A stretch of 44,374 nt of DNA from an uncultured Oscillospiraceae bacterium. Lineage in GTDB: Bacteria; Bacillota; Clostridia; Oscillospirales; Oscillospiraceae. This document shows positions 1 through 7,447 of this stretch, one piece after another. Every line of letters begins with the position of its first letter. Position 1 is the stretch's first letter. A program made the position numbers and the translations under genes. Location of the stretch: contig CALXFT010000013.1 in assembly GCA_944387635.1 (NCBI GenBank), forward strand, positions 1 to 44,374, written 5' to 3'. The notes beneath the pieces are model-generated. The model searched no databases. It was not told where the DNA came from and worked only from the letters and a program-made list of their open reading frames with translations.

Positions 1-1
1 C

Positions 2-157
2 GGCGCGCTTTTCGTTTCGTGCAGGCATTGCCTTAAGCGCCAAATCGGCGGGGTGCTCGTGTATAGCGTAAGCATCCTGGCAGGTGCCCAGACGGAAGCC
101 TGCATGGAAGGAACGGATATCCGCGTTTTTTTGCTGCGCAAAGTCTATAAGCATTAA
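2..157 (+). other. Open reading frames at window edge, coding strand unresolved
   Basis: Two frames stay open here and I cannot decide between them. On the plus strand a frame runs in from the window edge and stops at TAA 155-157, but its 51 residues include four cysteines, which suggests an antisense shadow. On the minus strand a frame starts at ATG 154-152 and runs off the edge, with a more protein-like composition (ending in NEKRA at the edge) but no Shine-Dalgarno sequence. No family was recognised for either. A short hairpin (TCCGTATT-acac-AATACGGA, 170-189) follows. Confidence 0.25.
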
Positions 158-169
158 AGATAAAACGAA

Positions 170-189
170 TCCGTATTACACAATACGGA
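170..189. terminator. Short perfect hairpin, possible minus-strand terminator
   Basis: An 8-bp perfect stem with a 4-nt loop. Read on the minus strand it is followed by a T-rich run (TTCGTTTTATCTTT), so it could end a minus-strand transcript. On the plus strand no T-run follows. Confidence 0.35.
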
Positions 190-308
190 CAGAGATTCCG
201 ATCCGGCACACAGCCGCAGGCAGTGGATTCAGCGCCGCCCCGGACCGCCGGTTCTGAAACAGACGGACAAGGCATATCCTGAAGCAAATACCTTCAGGAG
301 GGACCTCT

Positions 309-584
309 ATGTCCATGAAATTCACAGACCTGCAGTGCAAAGAAGTCATCTGTATCCGCAGCGGCCAGCGGCTGGGGTTCGTCTCCGATGTGCTGGTAGA
401 GGTGCCCGAGGGCAATGTCTGCGCCATTGTGGTCCCCTGCCCCAACCGCTTTCCCATGGGCCGCCGGGAGGACTTCGTCATCCCCTGGAACTGCATCAAG
501 CGCATCGGCCCAGACATCATACTGGTGGAAGCCAAACCCGACGAGTGCCGCGTCCCCCGTCCGAGGCCCGGCCTGTCCCCCTAA
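309..584 (+). CDS. YlmC/YmxH-family PRC-barrel protein
   Basis: A 91-aa soluble protein beginning MSMKFTDLQCKEVI, followed by a G-x-x-L-G-F-V-x-D strand pattern typical of the PRC-barrel fold and of the YlmC/YmxH family found in spore-forming Firmicutes. The core ends around residue 76 (PWNCIKRIGPDIILV) and a short basic/proline tail follows. An AGGAGG ribosome binding site at 297-302 fixes the ATG at 309. The precise function of the family is not established; links to sporulation come from expression in Bacillus. The gene is monocistronic, closed by the hairpin at 620-659. Its nearest downstream gene, rpsB, has its own promoter. Family assignment is fairly secure, role is not. Confidence 0.85.
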   Translation: MSMKFTDLQCKEVICIRSGQRLGFVSDVLVEVPEGNVCAIVVPCPNRFPMGRREDFVIPWNCIKRIGPDIILVEAKPDECRVPRPRPGLSP

Positions 585-619
585 AGTGAACAATTATTCA
601 CGTCTCACGCCGGAGCGCG

Positions 620-659
620 AAAAATTCCGTCAGTTCCCGCAGCCCTCCGGAATTTTTTT
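620..659 (+). terminator. Rho-independent terminator after ylmC-type gene
   Basis: The stem AAAAATTCCG (620-629) pairs with CGGAATTTTT (648-657) around an 18-nt loop, with a run of seven T at 653-659. It separates the PRC-barrel gene from the rpsB promoter that starts about 20 bp downstream. Confidence 0.75.
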
Positions 660-680
660 GAATTTTATCGGAAATAATAC

Positions 681-709
681 TTGCATTCGCGGACCGTATC
701 CGCTATAAT
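681..709 (+). promoter_or_regulatory. Sigma-A promoter of rpsB-tsf
   Basis: -35 TTGCAT (681-686) and a perfect -10 TATAAT (704-709) are separated by exactly 17 bp. Transcription should begin near 716, giving a leader of about 120 nt before the rpsB start. Confidence 0.85.
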
Positions 710-715
710 GAATCA

Positions 716-839
716 GCATGGGCTTTGCCCTGCCATCAACACCACACACCCGGGGATCGCGTACCCCTGTGCCCCATTGGGGCGGGCATCGCGGGATGAT
801 CGGGGTGGAGGAAAAACAAAACAAAAGGAGAATATCAAA
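716..839 (+). promoter_or_regulatory. Structured 5' leader of rpsB, possible autoregulatory RNA
   Basis: The leader is C/G-rich and contains at least two simple stems: GGGG(752-755)/CCCC just downstream of it, and CCCC-att-GGGG around 773-783. A second candidate pairing joins the two ATCGCG-containing segments. Leaders of ribosomal protein operons are often bound by their own product. No known S2 leader motif was recognised, so a regulatory role is inference. Confidence 0.35.
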
Positions 840-1580
840 ATGGCTGTCGTATCTATGAAGCAACTGTTGGAGGCCGGCGTACACTTCGGTCACCAGACCC
901 GCCGCTGGAACCCCAAAATGGCTCCCTACATCTACACCGAGCGCAACGGCATCTACATCATCGATCTGCAGAAGACCGTGAAGAAGCTGGAGGAGGCCTA
1001 CAACTTCGTTCGTGACATCTCCGCCGAGGGCGGCTATGTTCTGTTCGTGGGCACCAAGAAGCAGGCTCAGGACGCCATCAAGGAAGAGGCTGCCCGCTGC
1101 GGTGGTTACTACGTCAACGCCCGTTGGCTGGGCGGCATGCTGACCAACTTCCGCACCATGCGTACCCGGATCGACCGTCTGGCCCAGCTGCGCAAGATGG
1201 AAGAGGACGGCACCTTCGCCATGCTGCCCAAGAAGGAAGTCATCAAGCACCAGGGCGAAATCGCCAAGCTGGAGAAGTACCTGGGCGGCGTGAAGGAAAT
1301 GAAGAAGCTGCCTTCCGCTCTGTTCATCGTTGACCCCCGGAAGGAGCGCAACGCCATCGCCGAGGCGCGGAAGCTGAACATCCCCATCGTGGCCATTGTG
1401 GACACCAACTGTGACCCCGATGAGATCGATTACGTGATCCCCGGCAACGACGACGCCATCCGCGCCATCCGTCTGATTGCCTCCGCCATGGCCGACGCCG
1501 CCATTGAGGGCCGTCAGGGTGAGGACGCCGAGGCTGCCGCTGAGGCCGCTGCCGAGACCGCCGAGGCCGCCGCTGAATAA
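840..1580 (+). CDS. rpsB: 30S ribosomal protein S2
   Basis: A 246-aa S2 protein of the small ribosomal subunit. Family signatures include [19 protein letters not shown] at the N terminus, [19 protein letters not shown] in the middle and [29 protein letters not shown] near the C terminus. The frame is open upstream to a TTG at 681, but that TTG is the promoter -35 element; the ATG at 840 follows AAAAGGAG (823-830) at proper spacing and matches the S2 N terminus. The last 21 residues form a low-complexity Ala/Glu tail ([16 protein letters not shown]) beyond the conserved fold. It is followed by tsf after 26 bp, the usual bacterial rpsB-tsf operon. Confidence 0.98.
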   Translation: MAVVSMKQLLEAGVHFGHQTRRWNPKMAPYIYTERNGIYIIDLQKTVKKLEEAYNFVRDISAEGGYVLFVGTKKQAQDAIKEEAARCGGYYVNARWLGGMLTNFRTMRTRIDRLAQLRKMEEDGTFAMLPKKEVIKHQGEIAKLEKYLGGVKEMKKLPSALFIVDPRKERNAIAEARKLNIPIVAIVDTNCDPDEIDYVIPGNDDAIRAIRLIASAMADAAIEGRQGEDAEAAAEAAAETAEAAAE

Positions 1581-1606
1581 AGACAGATTTTTAGGAGGAT
1601 ACGAAA

Positions 1607-2536
1607 ATGGCTTTTACCGCACAAGACGTTAAGAAGCTCCGCGAGATGACCAACGTCGGCATGATGGACTGCAAGAAGGCGCTCCAGGCTACCGACGGCG
1701 ATATGGACAAAGCCGTTGACTGGCTCCGGGAAAAGGGCCTGGCCAAGGCTGCCAAGAAGGCCGGCCGCGTGGCCGCTGAGGGCGTGGCTTACGCCGCCGT
1801 GGTGAACGGCGTGGGCGTTGTCATCGAGGTCAACTCCGAGACCGACTTTGCCGCCAAGACCGACGCCTTCATGGACCTGGTGAAGAACCTGGCCGAGGTC
1901 GTGGCCGTTCAGAACCCCGCTGACGTGGAGGCCCTGAAGGCCTGCACCTACCCCAACTCCAAGCTGACCGTCACCGAGATCCTGCAGGAGAAGGTCATGT
2001 CCATCGGCGAGAACATTCAGATCCGCCGGTTCAGCCGCTTCGCCGAGAACACCTCCGTGGCCTACGTCCACGCCGGCGGAACCCACGGCGTTCTGGTGAA
2101 CCTGGCTGTGGAGGGCGGCATCGACGCCACTGAAGTGGGCAAGAACGTCGCCATGCAGATCGCCGCCATGAGCCCTAAGTACTGGGACAAGGCGCTGGTG
2201 CCTCAGGCCGACGTGGACCACGAGATGCAGGTCCAGGTGGCTCTGATGGACAACGATCCCAAGATGGCCAACAAGCCCGCCCAGATCAAGGAGAAGATCG
2301 CTGCCGGCAAGATCGCCGCTTTCTACAAGGAGAGCTGCCTGCTGCAGCAGGACTTCGTCCGCTCCGATCTGTTCCAGGGTTCCGTTGAGGGCTACATCGC
2401 CGACGCCGCCAAGAAGCTGGGCGGCTCCATCAAGTTCGTGGACGCCATCCACTATGTCAAGGGCGAAGGCATCGAGAAGAAGGTCGACGACTTCGCCGCC
2501 GAGGTCGCCGCTCAGGTGGCCAACGCCGGCAAGTAA
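1607..2536 (+). CDS. tsf: Translation elongation factor Ts
   Basis: A 309-aa EF-Ts, the nucleotide exchange factor for EF-Tu. The N-terminal UBA-like domain (VKKLREMTNVGMMDCKKAL, residues 8-26) and the following EVNSETDFAAKTDAF segment, which contacts EF-Tu, are both intact. AGGAGG at 1593-1598 sets the ATG at 1607. The gene shares the rpsB promoter and ends at the terminator at 2547-2585. Length and motifs are those of a normal full-length EF-Ts. Confidence 0.98.
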   Translation: MAFTAQDVKKLREMTNVGMMDCKKALQATDGDMDKAVDWLREKGLAKAAKKAGRVAAEGVAYAAVVNGVGVVIEVNSETDFAAKTDAFMDLVKNLAEVVAVQNPADVEALKACTYPNSKLTVTEILQEKVMSIGENIQIRRFSRFAENTSVAYVHAGGTHGVLVNLAVEGGIDATEVGKNVAMQIAAMSPKYWDKALVPQADVDHEMQVQVALMDNDPKMANKPAQIKEKIAAGKIAAFYKESCLLQQDFVRSDLFQGSVEGYIADAAKKLGGSIKFVDAIHYVKGEGIEKKVDDFAAEVAAQVANAGK

Positions 2537-2546
2537 TCAAACGCGC

Positions 2547-2585
2547 AAAAGGGCTGTCCCAAGCGGGCAGCCCTTTCTTTTTCCC
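2547..2585 (+). terminator. Terminator of rpsB-tsf
   Basis: A perfect 9-bp stem, AAAGGGCTG (2548-2556) with CAGCCCTTT (2568-2576), strengthened by an inner CCC/GGG pair across a bulge. A T-rich tail follows (TTTCTTTTT). Confidence 0.9.
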
Positions 2586-2632
2586 AATTCAGGCCCGGAA
2601 TGATCCCGAATAATTTGAGGAAGCTCTGATGA

Positions 2633-2782
2633 AATCCCCATGCGAAACGATCGCGCCACGAACCATGAAAGCAGTTTGCGCATGGGGATTGATATGCATT
2701 CGCATCGGTTGCCCCGCAAGGGGCGAGATGCGCTCATTTGTTTGAAGTTTTACTATGAATGCGGAGCTTTCATAGTAAATGG
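2633..2782. repeat. Cluster of three inverted repeats in a gene-free gap
   Basis: Within the gap 2586-2936 I see no gene. Instead there are three inverted repeats in a row: AATCCCCATGCG (from about 2634) with CGCATGGGGATT (ending about 2691); CGCATC-ggtt-GCCCC-gcaa-GGGGC-ga-GATGCG (about 2700-2735), a two-part stem closed by a GCAA tetraloop; and TTTACTATGAA with TTCATAGTAAA (about 2748-2782). The arrangement could be a non-coding RNA, a REP/MITE-like mobile palindrome or a structured 3' region. No flanking duplication or promoter was identified. Confidence 0.55.
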
Positions 2783-2936
2783 CAAGAGCGGATGCCGGGA
2801 GATTTTGGCCCAGCCGAAAATTCAAAAAGCGGAGGAATCCTGTATATATTTCCCACTTTTTTCAGCTGCGCGGATGGGGCCTTCGATCCGGCATTCCGCC
2901 GCAGACGATTCATTCAGAGTTTCCCAAAAACGCCGC

Positions 2937-3800
2937 TCAGGTGGCCGCTTCCTCGCAGCCGTCGCCGGCCTCGGTGATCCGCTGGAACAGTTCCTGATAA
3001 AATACGCCGAGACTGCCGGTGTACCGGTCGGTCCAGGGCTTGTTCCTGCCGCAGTAGTGGATGATCACGGCGTTCTGCCGGACCCAGTCCAGATCCAGCT
3101 TCTCGTTGGCTGGGTCCGCGTTGTGGAAGTTCAGAATCCGGTCGCTGAGGTTGTAGCGCAGGGAGTCCACCAGCTTGACCTTGTCCCCATACAGTGCCGT
3201 GAGAATGTCCTGGTCCGGAAGGATCAGGGCATACTTGCGCTGACTGGTGTATTCCCGGATCTCGTCCAGACAGACATTCTGCCGCAGGGCGGGCAAATTC
3301 AGCATGAGCACCCCGGTGTTGATGTAGGCAACGGCCTTCTCCGATTTCAGACGGGACTGGTTGATCTTCGTCAGCAGCGTCCGGGTGTGGGTGCAGCCGG
3401 CATAGTAATTGCCTTCAAAATCCAGCTCATACAGCTCCCGCAGTGGATTGATAACCACAGTGTCCACGTCCATGTACAGGATCCGATCCAGGTCCTGGGG
3501 CAACAGCAGCGGCGCGATCAGGCGGTAGTAGATCTGCCTGGGATACCGCTGGGTCTCCGGGAAGCCTTCAAACACTTCCTCCGGAACCCGGATGAAGTGA
3601 AATTTCACGGTCTCCGGGAACTCGTCTTCCAGAGCCTCCGTATCTCCGCTTTCCATATCCGAATGCAGCACATAGGCGTCATAGTGTTCGTATCCGCCCT
3701 TTCCCACAATGGAGCGCATGCAGCTGACCAGCAGGGGCAGAAACTTCCGGTTCACACAGAACAGAAGATTCGCCCCCGCCTCCGGCACATATTGATTCAT
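2937..3800 (-). CDS. Family 8 glycosyltransferase
   Basis: A 287-aa retaining glycosyltransferase of the GT8 family (LgtC/general stress A type). It shows the metal-binding DxD motif (MDVDTVV, Asp 111 and 113), the YINTGVLMLNL acceptor-site strand at 159-169 and the C-terminal HYCGRNKPW motif, in the order expected for the family. GT8 enzymes transfer a sugar from a UDP-sugar; the acceptor, perhaps a cell-surface glycan, cannot be told. There is no signal peptide or membrane segment, so it is cytoplasmic. The ATG at 3800 follows AAGGAGC. The gene stands alone and is transcribed divergently from the DUF362 gene. Confidence 0.9.
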   Translation of the reverse strand: MNQYVPEAGANLLFCVNRKFLPLLVSCMRSIVGKGGYEHYDAYVLHSDMESGDTEALEDEFPETVKFHFIRVPEEVFEGFPETQRYPRQIYYRLIAPLLLPQDLDRILYMDVDTVVINPLRELYELDFEGNYYAGCTHTRTLLTKINQSRLKSEKAVAYINTGVLMLNLPALRQNVCLDEIREYTSQRKYALILPDQDILTALYGDKVKLVDSLRYNLSDRILNFHNADPANEKLDLDWVRQNAVIIHYCGRNKPWTDRYTGSLGVFYQELFQRITEAGDGCEEAAT

Positions 3801-3835
3801 TCACAACGCTCCTTCACAAATTTGGCCTGTTTTTG

Positions 3836-3841
3836 ATTTTA
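3836..3841 (-). promoter_or_regulatory. Probable extended -10 promoter of the GT8 gene
   Basis: Read on the minus strand the sequence is TGGTAAAAT, an extended -10 (TGn before TAAAAT). No convincing -35 lies 17 bp upstream. The start codon is about 35 bp downstream. Confidence 0.4.
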
Positions 3842-3921
3842 CCATCAACCGCCGGGAAAGGCTAGCCGCCGCGAAGATGTTTTACACAATGTTAACGGTT
3901 CCTTCACGGTTTTCCCGCGCC

Positions 3922-3950
3922 TTGACTTTCCCCCGGCCAGCATGTAAACT
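3922..3950 (+). promoter_or_regulatory. Sigma-A promoter of the DUF362/ferredoxin gene
   Basis: -35 TTGACT (3922-3927) and -10 TAAACT (3945-3950) with 17 bp between them, 33 bp before the start codon. Confidence 0.7.
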
Positions 3951-3982
3951 AACATCAGAATCCATAAACAGGAGGAACGATC

Positions 3983-5086
3983 ATGGCATCCAAAGTTTAC
4001 TTCACTGATTTCAGCACCGGCACCCCCGAGACCCTGCCGCAGAAGCTGGCCCGGCTGTGTCTGACCGCCGGAATGGACCGCATCGATTTTCAGGACAAGT
4101 TCGTAGCCATCAAGATCCACTTCGGCGAGTTGGGGAACATGGCCCACCTGCGTCCCGGCTATGCCCGGGTCATTGTGGATCTGGTCAAGGACATGGGCGG
4201 CAAGCCCTTCCTCACCGACGCCAACACCATGTACGTCGGCTCCCGGAAGAACGCCCTGGACCACCTGGAGACCGCCTACTTAAACGGCTTCACCCCCTAC
4301 TCCACCGGCTGCCACGTGATCATCGCCGACGGCCTGAAAGGCACCGACGACGTGGACGTGCCTGTGGTAAACGGCGAGTACGTCCAATCCGCCAAAGTCG
4401 GCCGGGCGGTCATGGACGCGGACATCGTCATCTCCCTGAACCACTTCAAGGGCCACGAGGAAGCGGGCTTCGGCGGGGCAATGAAGAACCTGGGCATGGG
4501 CTGCGGCTCCAACGCCGGCAAGCGGGAGATGCACAGCGAGGGGCGCCCTGTGGTGGAGGCGGACAAGTGCGTCGGCTGCGGCACCTGCGCCAAGTACTGC
4601 GCCCACGACGGCCCAAAGATGGAGGGCAAGGTCATGAAGATCGACTGGACCGCCTGCATGGGCTGCGGACGGTGCATCGACGTGTGTCCGGTGAAGGCCA
4701 TCCACCCGGCCTACGCCCAGTCCGCCACCATTTTGAACTGTAAGATCGCGGAATATACCAAAGCGGTCCTGGACGGCCGTCCCCACTTCCATGTGAGTCT
4801 GGTCCGGGACGTAAGCCCCTACTGCGACTGCCACGCGGAGAACGACATTCCCATCGTCCCCGACGTGGGCATGTTCGCCTCCTTCGATCCGGTGGCCCTG
4901 GACCTGGCCTGCGCCGAAGCCGTTAACGCCCAGTCCGTCATGCCCGGCAGCAAGCTCCACAAGGCCAGCCGCCCGGACCTGGACAATCTGACCGCCTCCT
5001 TCCCCCACACCAACTGGCGCAGCCAGATCGCCCACGCCAGGAAAATCGGCCTGGGCGAGGACAGCTATGAACTGATCACCATCTGA
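3983..5086 (+). CDS. DUF362 protein with two 4Fe-4S clusters
   Basis: A 367-aa protein with an N-terminal DUF362 domain (VAIKIHFGELGNMAHLRP and ADIVISLNHFKGHEEAGFGG are typical strings) and an inserted bacterial ferredoxin region around residues 190-240. The two cluster motifs are CVGCGTCAKYC, whose last Cys is followed by AHDG instead of the usual P, and CMGCGRCIDVCPVKA. Proteins of this type are cytoplasmic iron-sulfur proteins of unknown reaction, common in anaerobes. AGGAGG at 3970-3975 sets the ATG. It has its own promoter and a strong bidirectional terminator, so it is monocistronic. The fold and cluster binding are well supported; the electron partner is unknown. Confidence 0.9.
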   Translation: MASKVYFTDFSTGTPETLPQKLARLCLTAGMDRIDFQDKFVAIKIHFGELGNMAHLRPGYARVIVDLVKDMGGKPFLTDANTMYVGSRKNALDHLETAYLNGFTPYSTGCHVIIADGLKGTDDVDVPVVNGEYVQSAKVGRAVMDADIVISLNHFKGHEEAGFGGAMKNLGMGCGSNAGKREMHSEGRPVVEADKCVGCGTCAKYCAHDGPKMEGKVMKIDWTACMGCGRCIDVCPVKAIHPAYAQSATILNCKIAEYTKAVLDGRPHFHVSLVRDVSPYCDCHAENDIPIVPDVGMFASFDPVALDLACAEAVNAQSVMPGSKLHKASRPDLDNLTASFPHTNWRSQIAHARKIGLGEDSYELITI

Positions 5087-5093
5087 CCGAACC

Positions 5094-5139
5094 GAGAAAA
5101 GCCCTGCCGTCCGCGCATTGGGACGGCAGGGCTTTTCTC
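5094..5139. terminator. Strong bidirectional terminator between convergent genes
   Basis: A perfect 19-bp inverted repeat, 5094-5112 with 5121-5139, around an 8-nt loop. Each arm ends in TTTTCTC when read outward, so it can stop transcription of both the DUF362 gene (plus) and the SEDS gene (minus), which ends at 5138 inside the repeat. Confidence 0.9.
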
Positions 5140-6301
5140 ACCCCCGGAAGGGCTGTACATATCGTTCGTGGGACAAGCTTTGTGGTCGGGCGTGGGCGCC
5201 GGAGACCAGGCCCAGCATGGCGTAGATGGTGACCACCGAGGAACCGCCGTAGCTGATCAGGGGCAGGGTCAGGCCGATAACCGGCATGGCGCCGATGCAC
5301 ATGCCCACGTTGATCATGACCTGGAACATCAGAGCCGAGGCCGCGCCGTAGCAGACCAGCCGGCGCATGTAGTCCTGGCACTTCACGCCCACATAGATGC
5401 ATCTGGCAATAATGGCCAGTTCCATGAGCATGACCAGCACGCAGCCAAAGAAGCCCAGTTCCTCGCCGATGGAGGAGAAGATGTAGTCCGTGTGCTGGGC
5501 GAAGAGGTTGCCGCCCTGGGTACGGTTGCCGTTGAACAGGCCCTGGCCCGTCAGGCCGCCGCCGGTGAGGGACTGGAGATTGATCTTATAGTGGTAGCGT
5601 TCATTGATGCCCTGGGGATCGATGGACTCGTCAAACAGGATCAGAATCCGGTTCTGCTGATATTCGCCCAGGAAGGGCCACAGGACCGGGAAGGCCACGG
5701 CGATGATGGCAATGGCCGCCACGAACCACCAGATGCTGACGCCTCCGGCGAAGGTCATGCCGATAAAGATGAACACGAAGATCAGGGAAACGCCCGCGTC
5801 CCGGGACATGGCCATGTTCAATCCAACCAGGATGCCCAGGTGCAGCACCATGTGGGCCACCGACGGGAAGCTGGAGATCCGGTTCTGGTGGGAGGCCATG
5901 ACCGAAGCCATGATGATGATATAGGTGATCTTACAGATCTCGGCGGGCTGGATGTTGATAGGCACCAGCGGGAAGTCCAGCCAGCTTCGGTTGCCGGTGT
6001 TGTTGTCGGTGCCGAAGGGAATCAGCAGCAGAAGCAGGAAACAGTTGAACGCCACCATGGCGCCCCGGTGCTCCGAAAGCACCTCCAGATCCAGGGACGA
6101 CACAAAGGCGTACATCATCACGCCCAGGGCCACGGCGAACAGCTGAATGGCAATGTATCGGAAATTCCCCTCAAACTTATCGGCGGAAGTGGCGCTGGCA
6201 ATGACCACCAGGCCGAAGCCGGAAACGATCAGACACAAAACCAGCAGGAACATATCGCCTTTTTTTGTAAAATCCTTTAATTCGTCAAAAAAGCGGCGCA
6301 C
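5138..6301 (-). CDS. rodA: RodA/FtsW/SpoVE-family SEDS protein, probably RodA type
   Basis: A 387-aa polytopic membrane protein with about ten hydrophobic segments. SEDS proteins polymerise lipid II into peptidoglycan glycan strands together with a class B penicillin-binding protein. Family motifs present are NIQPAEICK, AQHTDYIFSSIGEELGF and LPLISYGGSS. Several features favour the RodA branch: the length, the NRSWLDFPLVPINIQPAE string and the MPVIGLTLPLISYGG loop. FtsW or SpoVE cannot be excluded. It starts at GTG 6301 after AGAAAGGAGG. No PBP or mreBCD genes lie in the window. Its last codons overlap the bidirectional terminator. Confidence 0.85.
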   Translation of the reverse strand: MRRFFDELKDFTKKGDMFLLVLCLIVSGFGLVVIASATSADKFEGNFRYIAIQLFAVALGVMMYAFVSSLDLEVLSEHRGAMVAFNCFLLLLLIPFGTDNNTGNRSWLDFPLVPINIQPAEICKITYIIIMASVMASHQNRISSFPSVAHMVLHLGILVGLNMAMSRDAGVSLIFVFIFIGMTFAGGVSIWWFVAAIAIIAVAFPVLWPFLGEYQQNRILILFDESIDPQGINERYHYKINLQSLTGGGLTGQGLFNGNRTQGGNLFAQHTDYIFSSIGEELGFFGCVLVMLMELAIIARCIYVGVKCQDYMRRLVCYGAASALMFQVMINVGMCIGAMPVIGLTLPLISYGGSSVVTIYAMLGLVSGAHARPQSLSHERYVQPFRG

Positions 6302-6327
6302 GCACTCGCCTCCTTTCTAATTTGTGT

Positions 6328-6356
6328 ATTATATCATTGATAGCGGCAAAAGTAAA
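6328..6356 (-). promoter_or_regulatory. Sigma-A promoter of the SEDS gene
   Basis: On the minus strand the -10 is a perfect TATAAT (6333-6328) and the -35 is TTTACT (6356-6351), separated by 17 bp. Confidence 0.7.
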
Positions 6357-6391
6357 TAGACGAAATGTGAACGGCCTTTGAACTTCCGCCC

Positions 6392-6420
6392 TTGACCCGC
6401 CGTAAAATCTTTAGTATACT
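6392..6420 (+). promoter_or_regulatory. Sigma-A promoter of the yitT-type gene
   Basis: -35 TTGACC (6392-6397), 17-bp spacer, -10 TATACT (6415-6420). It lies back to back with the SEDS gene promoter. Confidence 0.8.
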
Positions 6421-6462
6421 AATGCGGGTTTTCCCTTGATCTTTCAGAAAAGGATGATGTAC

Positions 6463-7350
6463 ATGGCACACAGCAAGGCAGGCAGGGGCAAACCGCTCTC
6501 TGTGCTCCTGGTTCTTCTCGGAAATATACTCTACGCCCTGTCCGTAAAGCTGTTTCTGCTTCCGGCCAACCTGGTCAGCGGCGGAACCACCGGTCTGGGC
6601 CTGGTGGTCAATCAGCTCACCGGCATTCCCCTGACCGTTTTTATCTTCGCCTTCAACGTGGCCATGCTTCTGCTCGGCTGGAAGATCCTGGGGCGGCAGT
6701 TTGCCCTGACCACAGTCTTTTCCTCCCTGTTCTATCCCTTGGCCCTGGAGGTTCTGGAGAAACTTCTGGGCAGCGAACCGGTGACGGAGGATCTTCTGTT
6801 GAACGTGATCTTTGCCGGTCTGAGCCTGGGCCTGAGTCTGGGCCTGGTCATTCGCGGCGGCGCCTCCACCGGCGGCATGGACATTCCGCCCCTGATCCTG
6901 CAGCGGTTTTTCCGGATCCCCGTGTCCGTCAGCCTGTGGTGTTTTGACTTCCTCATCGTCCTGACCCAGGCCACCTACCGCAGCTTTGAGGAGCTGCTCT
7001 ACGGCATTCTGCTGCTGATCCTCATCTCCCTTTCCCTGAACCAAACCCTCCTGGCGGGCACCAGCCGCACAGAGGTGAAGATCGTCAGCTCCCGGGCCGA
7101 GGAGATCCGGGACGCCATTTTGTTCCAGGTGGACCGGGGCGTGACCATGCTCCACGGCGAAGGGGGATATCTTCACCGCAGCACCGAAGTGATCTTAAGC
7201 GTGGTATCCAACCATGAGCTGCCCAAGATCGAACGCCTGGCCCGGGGCGTGGACCCGGACTGCTTCATGATCGTCAGCCGGGTCACCGAGGTCTGGGGCC
7301 GGGGCTTCAGCCGGGCAAAAAAAGACAGCGACAATGCCGCGAAGAATTGA
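6463..7350 (+). CDS. YitT-family membrane protein with DUF2179 tail
   Basis: A 295-aa protein with five or so N-terminal membrane segments including the family strings LPANLVSGGTTGLGLV and IRGGASTGGMDIPPLIL. A cytoplasmic C-terminal DUF2179-like domain (GVTMLHGEGGYLHRSTEVILSVVSNHELPKI) follows. YitT proteins are widespread in Firmicutes and their substrate is unknown. The frame is open to a TTG at 6436, but AGAAAAGG (6446-6453) is best spaced to the ATG at 6463; ATGs at 6454 and 6457 are too close. Its stop codon overlaps the -35 of the next gene's promoter. Confidence 0.9.
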   Translation: MAHSKAGRGKPLSVLLVLLGNILYALSVKLFLLPANLVSGGTTGLGLVVNQLTGIPLTVFIFAFNVAMLLLGWKILGRQFALTTVFSSLFYPLALEVLEKLLGSEPVTEDLLLNVIFAGLSLGLSLGLVIRGGASTGGMDIPPLILQRFFRIPVSVSLWCFDFLIVLTQATYRSFEELLYGILLLILISLSLNQTLLAGTSRTEVKIVSSRAEEIRDAILFQVDRGVTMLHGEGGYLHRSTEVILSVVSNHELPKIERLARGVDPDCFMIVSRVTEVWGRGFSRAKKDSDNAAKN

Positions 7351-7375
7351 CAAATTCATCCTATCGGATTAAAAT
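7347..7375 (+). promoter_or_regulatory. Near-consensus sigma-A promoter of the NSS transporter
   Basis: Perfect -35 TTGACA (7347-7352), 17-bp spacer, -10 TAAAAT (7370-7375). The -35 covers the stop codon of the yitT-type gene. Confidence 0.85.
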
Positions 7376-7447
7376 ACAGATCATACAGGCCCGCTGCGTC
7401 CACCAGACTCCGGGGCAGCGCCTGAACGTGAACGGAGGATCTTAACT

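Noticed and set aside
681..839. N-terminal extension of rpsB from TTG 681
   Set aside because: The TTG is the -35 element of the promoter, and the S2 homology and ribosome binding site begin at ATG 840.
2640..3836. Long plus-strand frame of 398 codons opposite the GT8 gene
   Set aside because: It is the antisense shadow of a clear GT8 gene with all motifs; no ribosome binding site or family match.
5168..6280. Plus-strand frame of 370 codons opposite the SEDS gene
   Set aside because: His/Gln/Asp-rich antisense translation of a membrane protein gene; no independent support.
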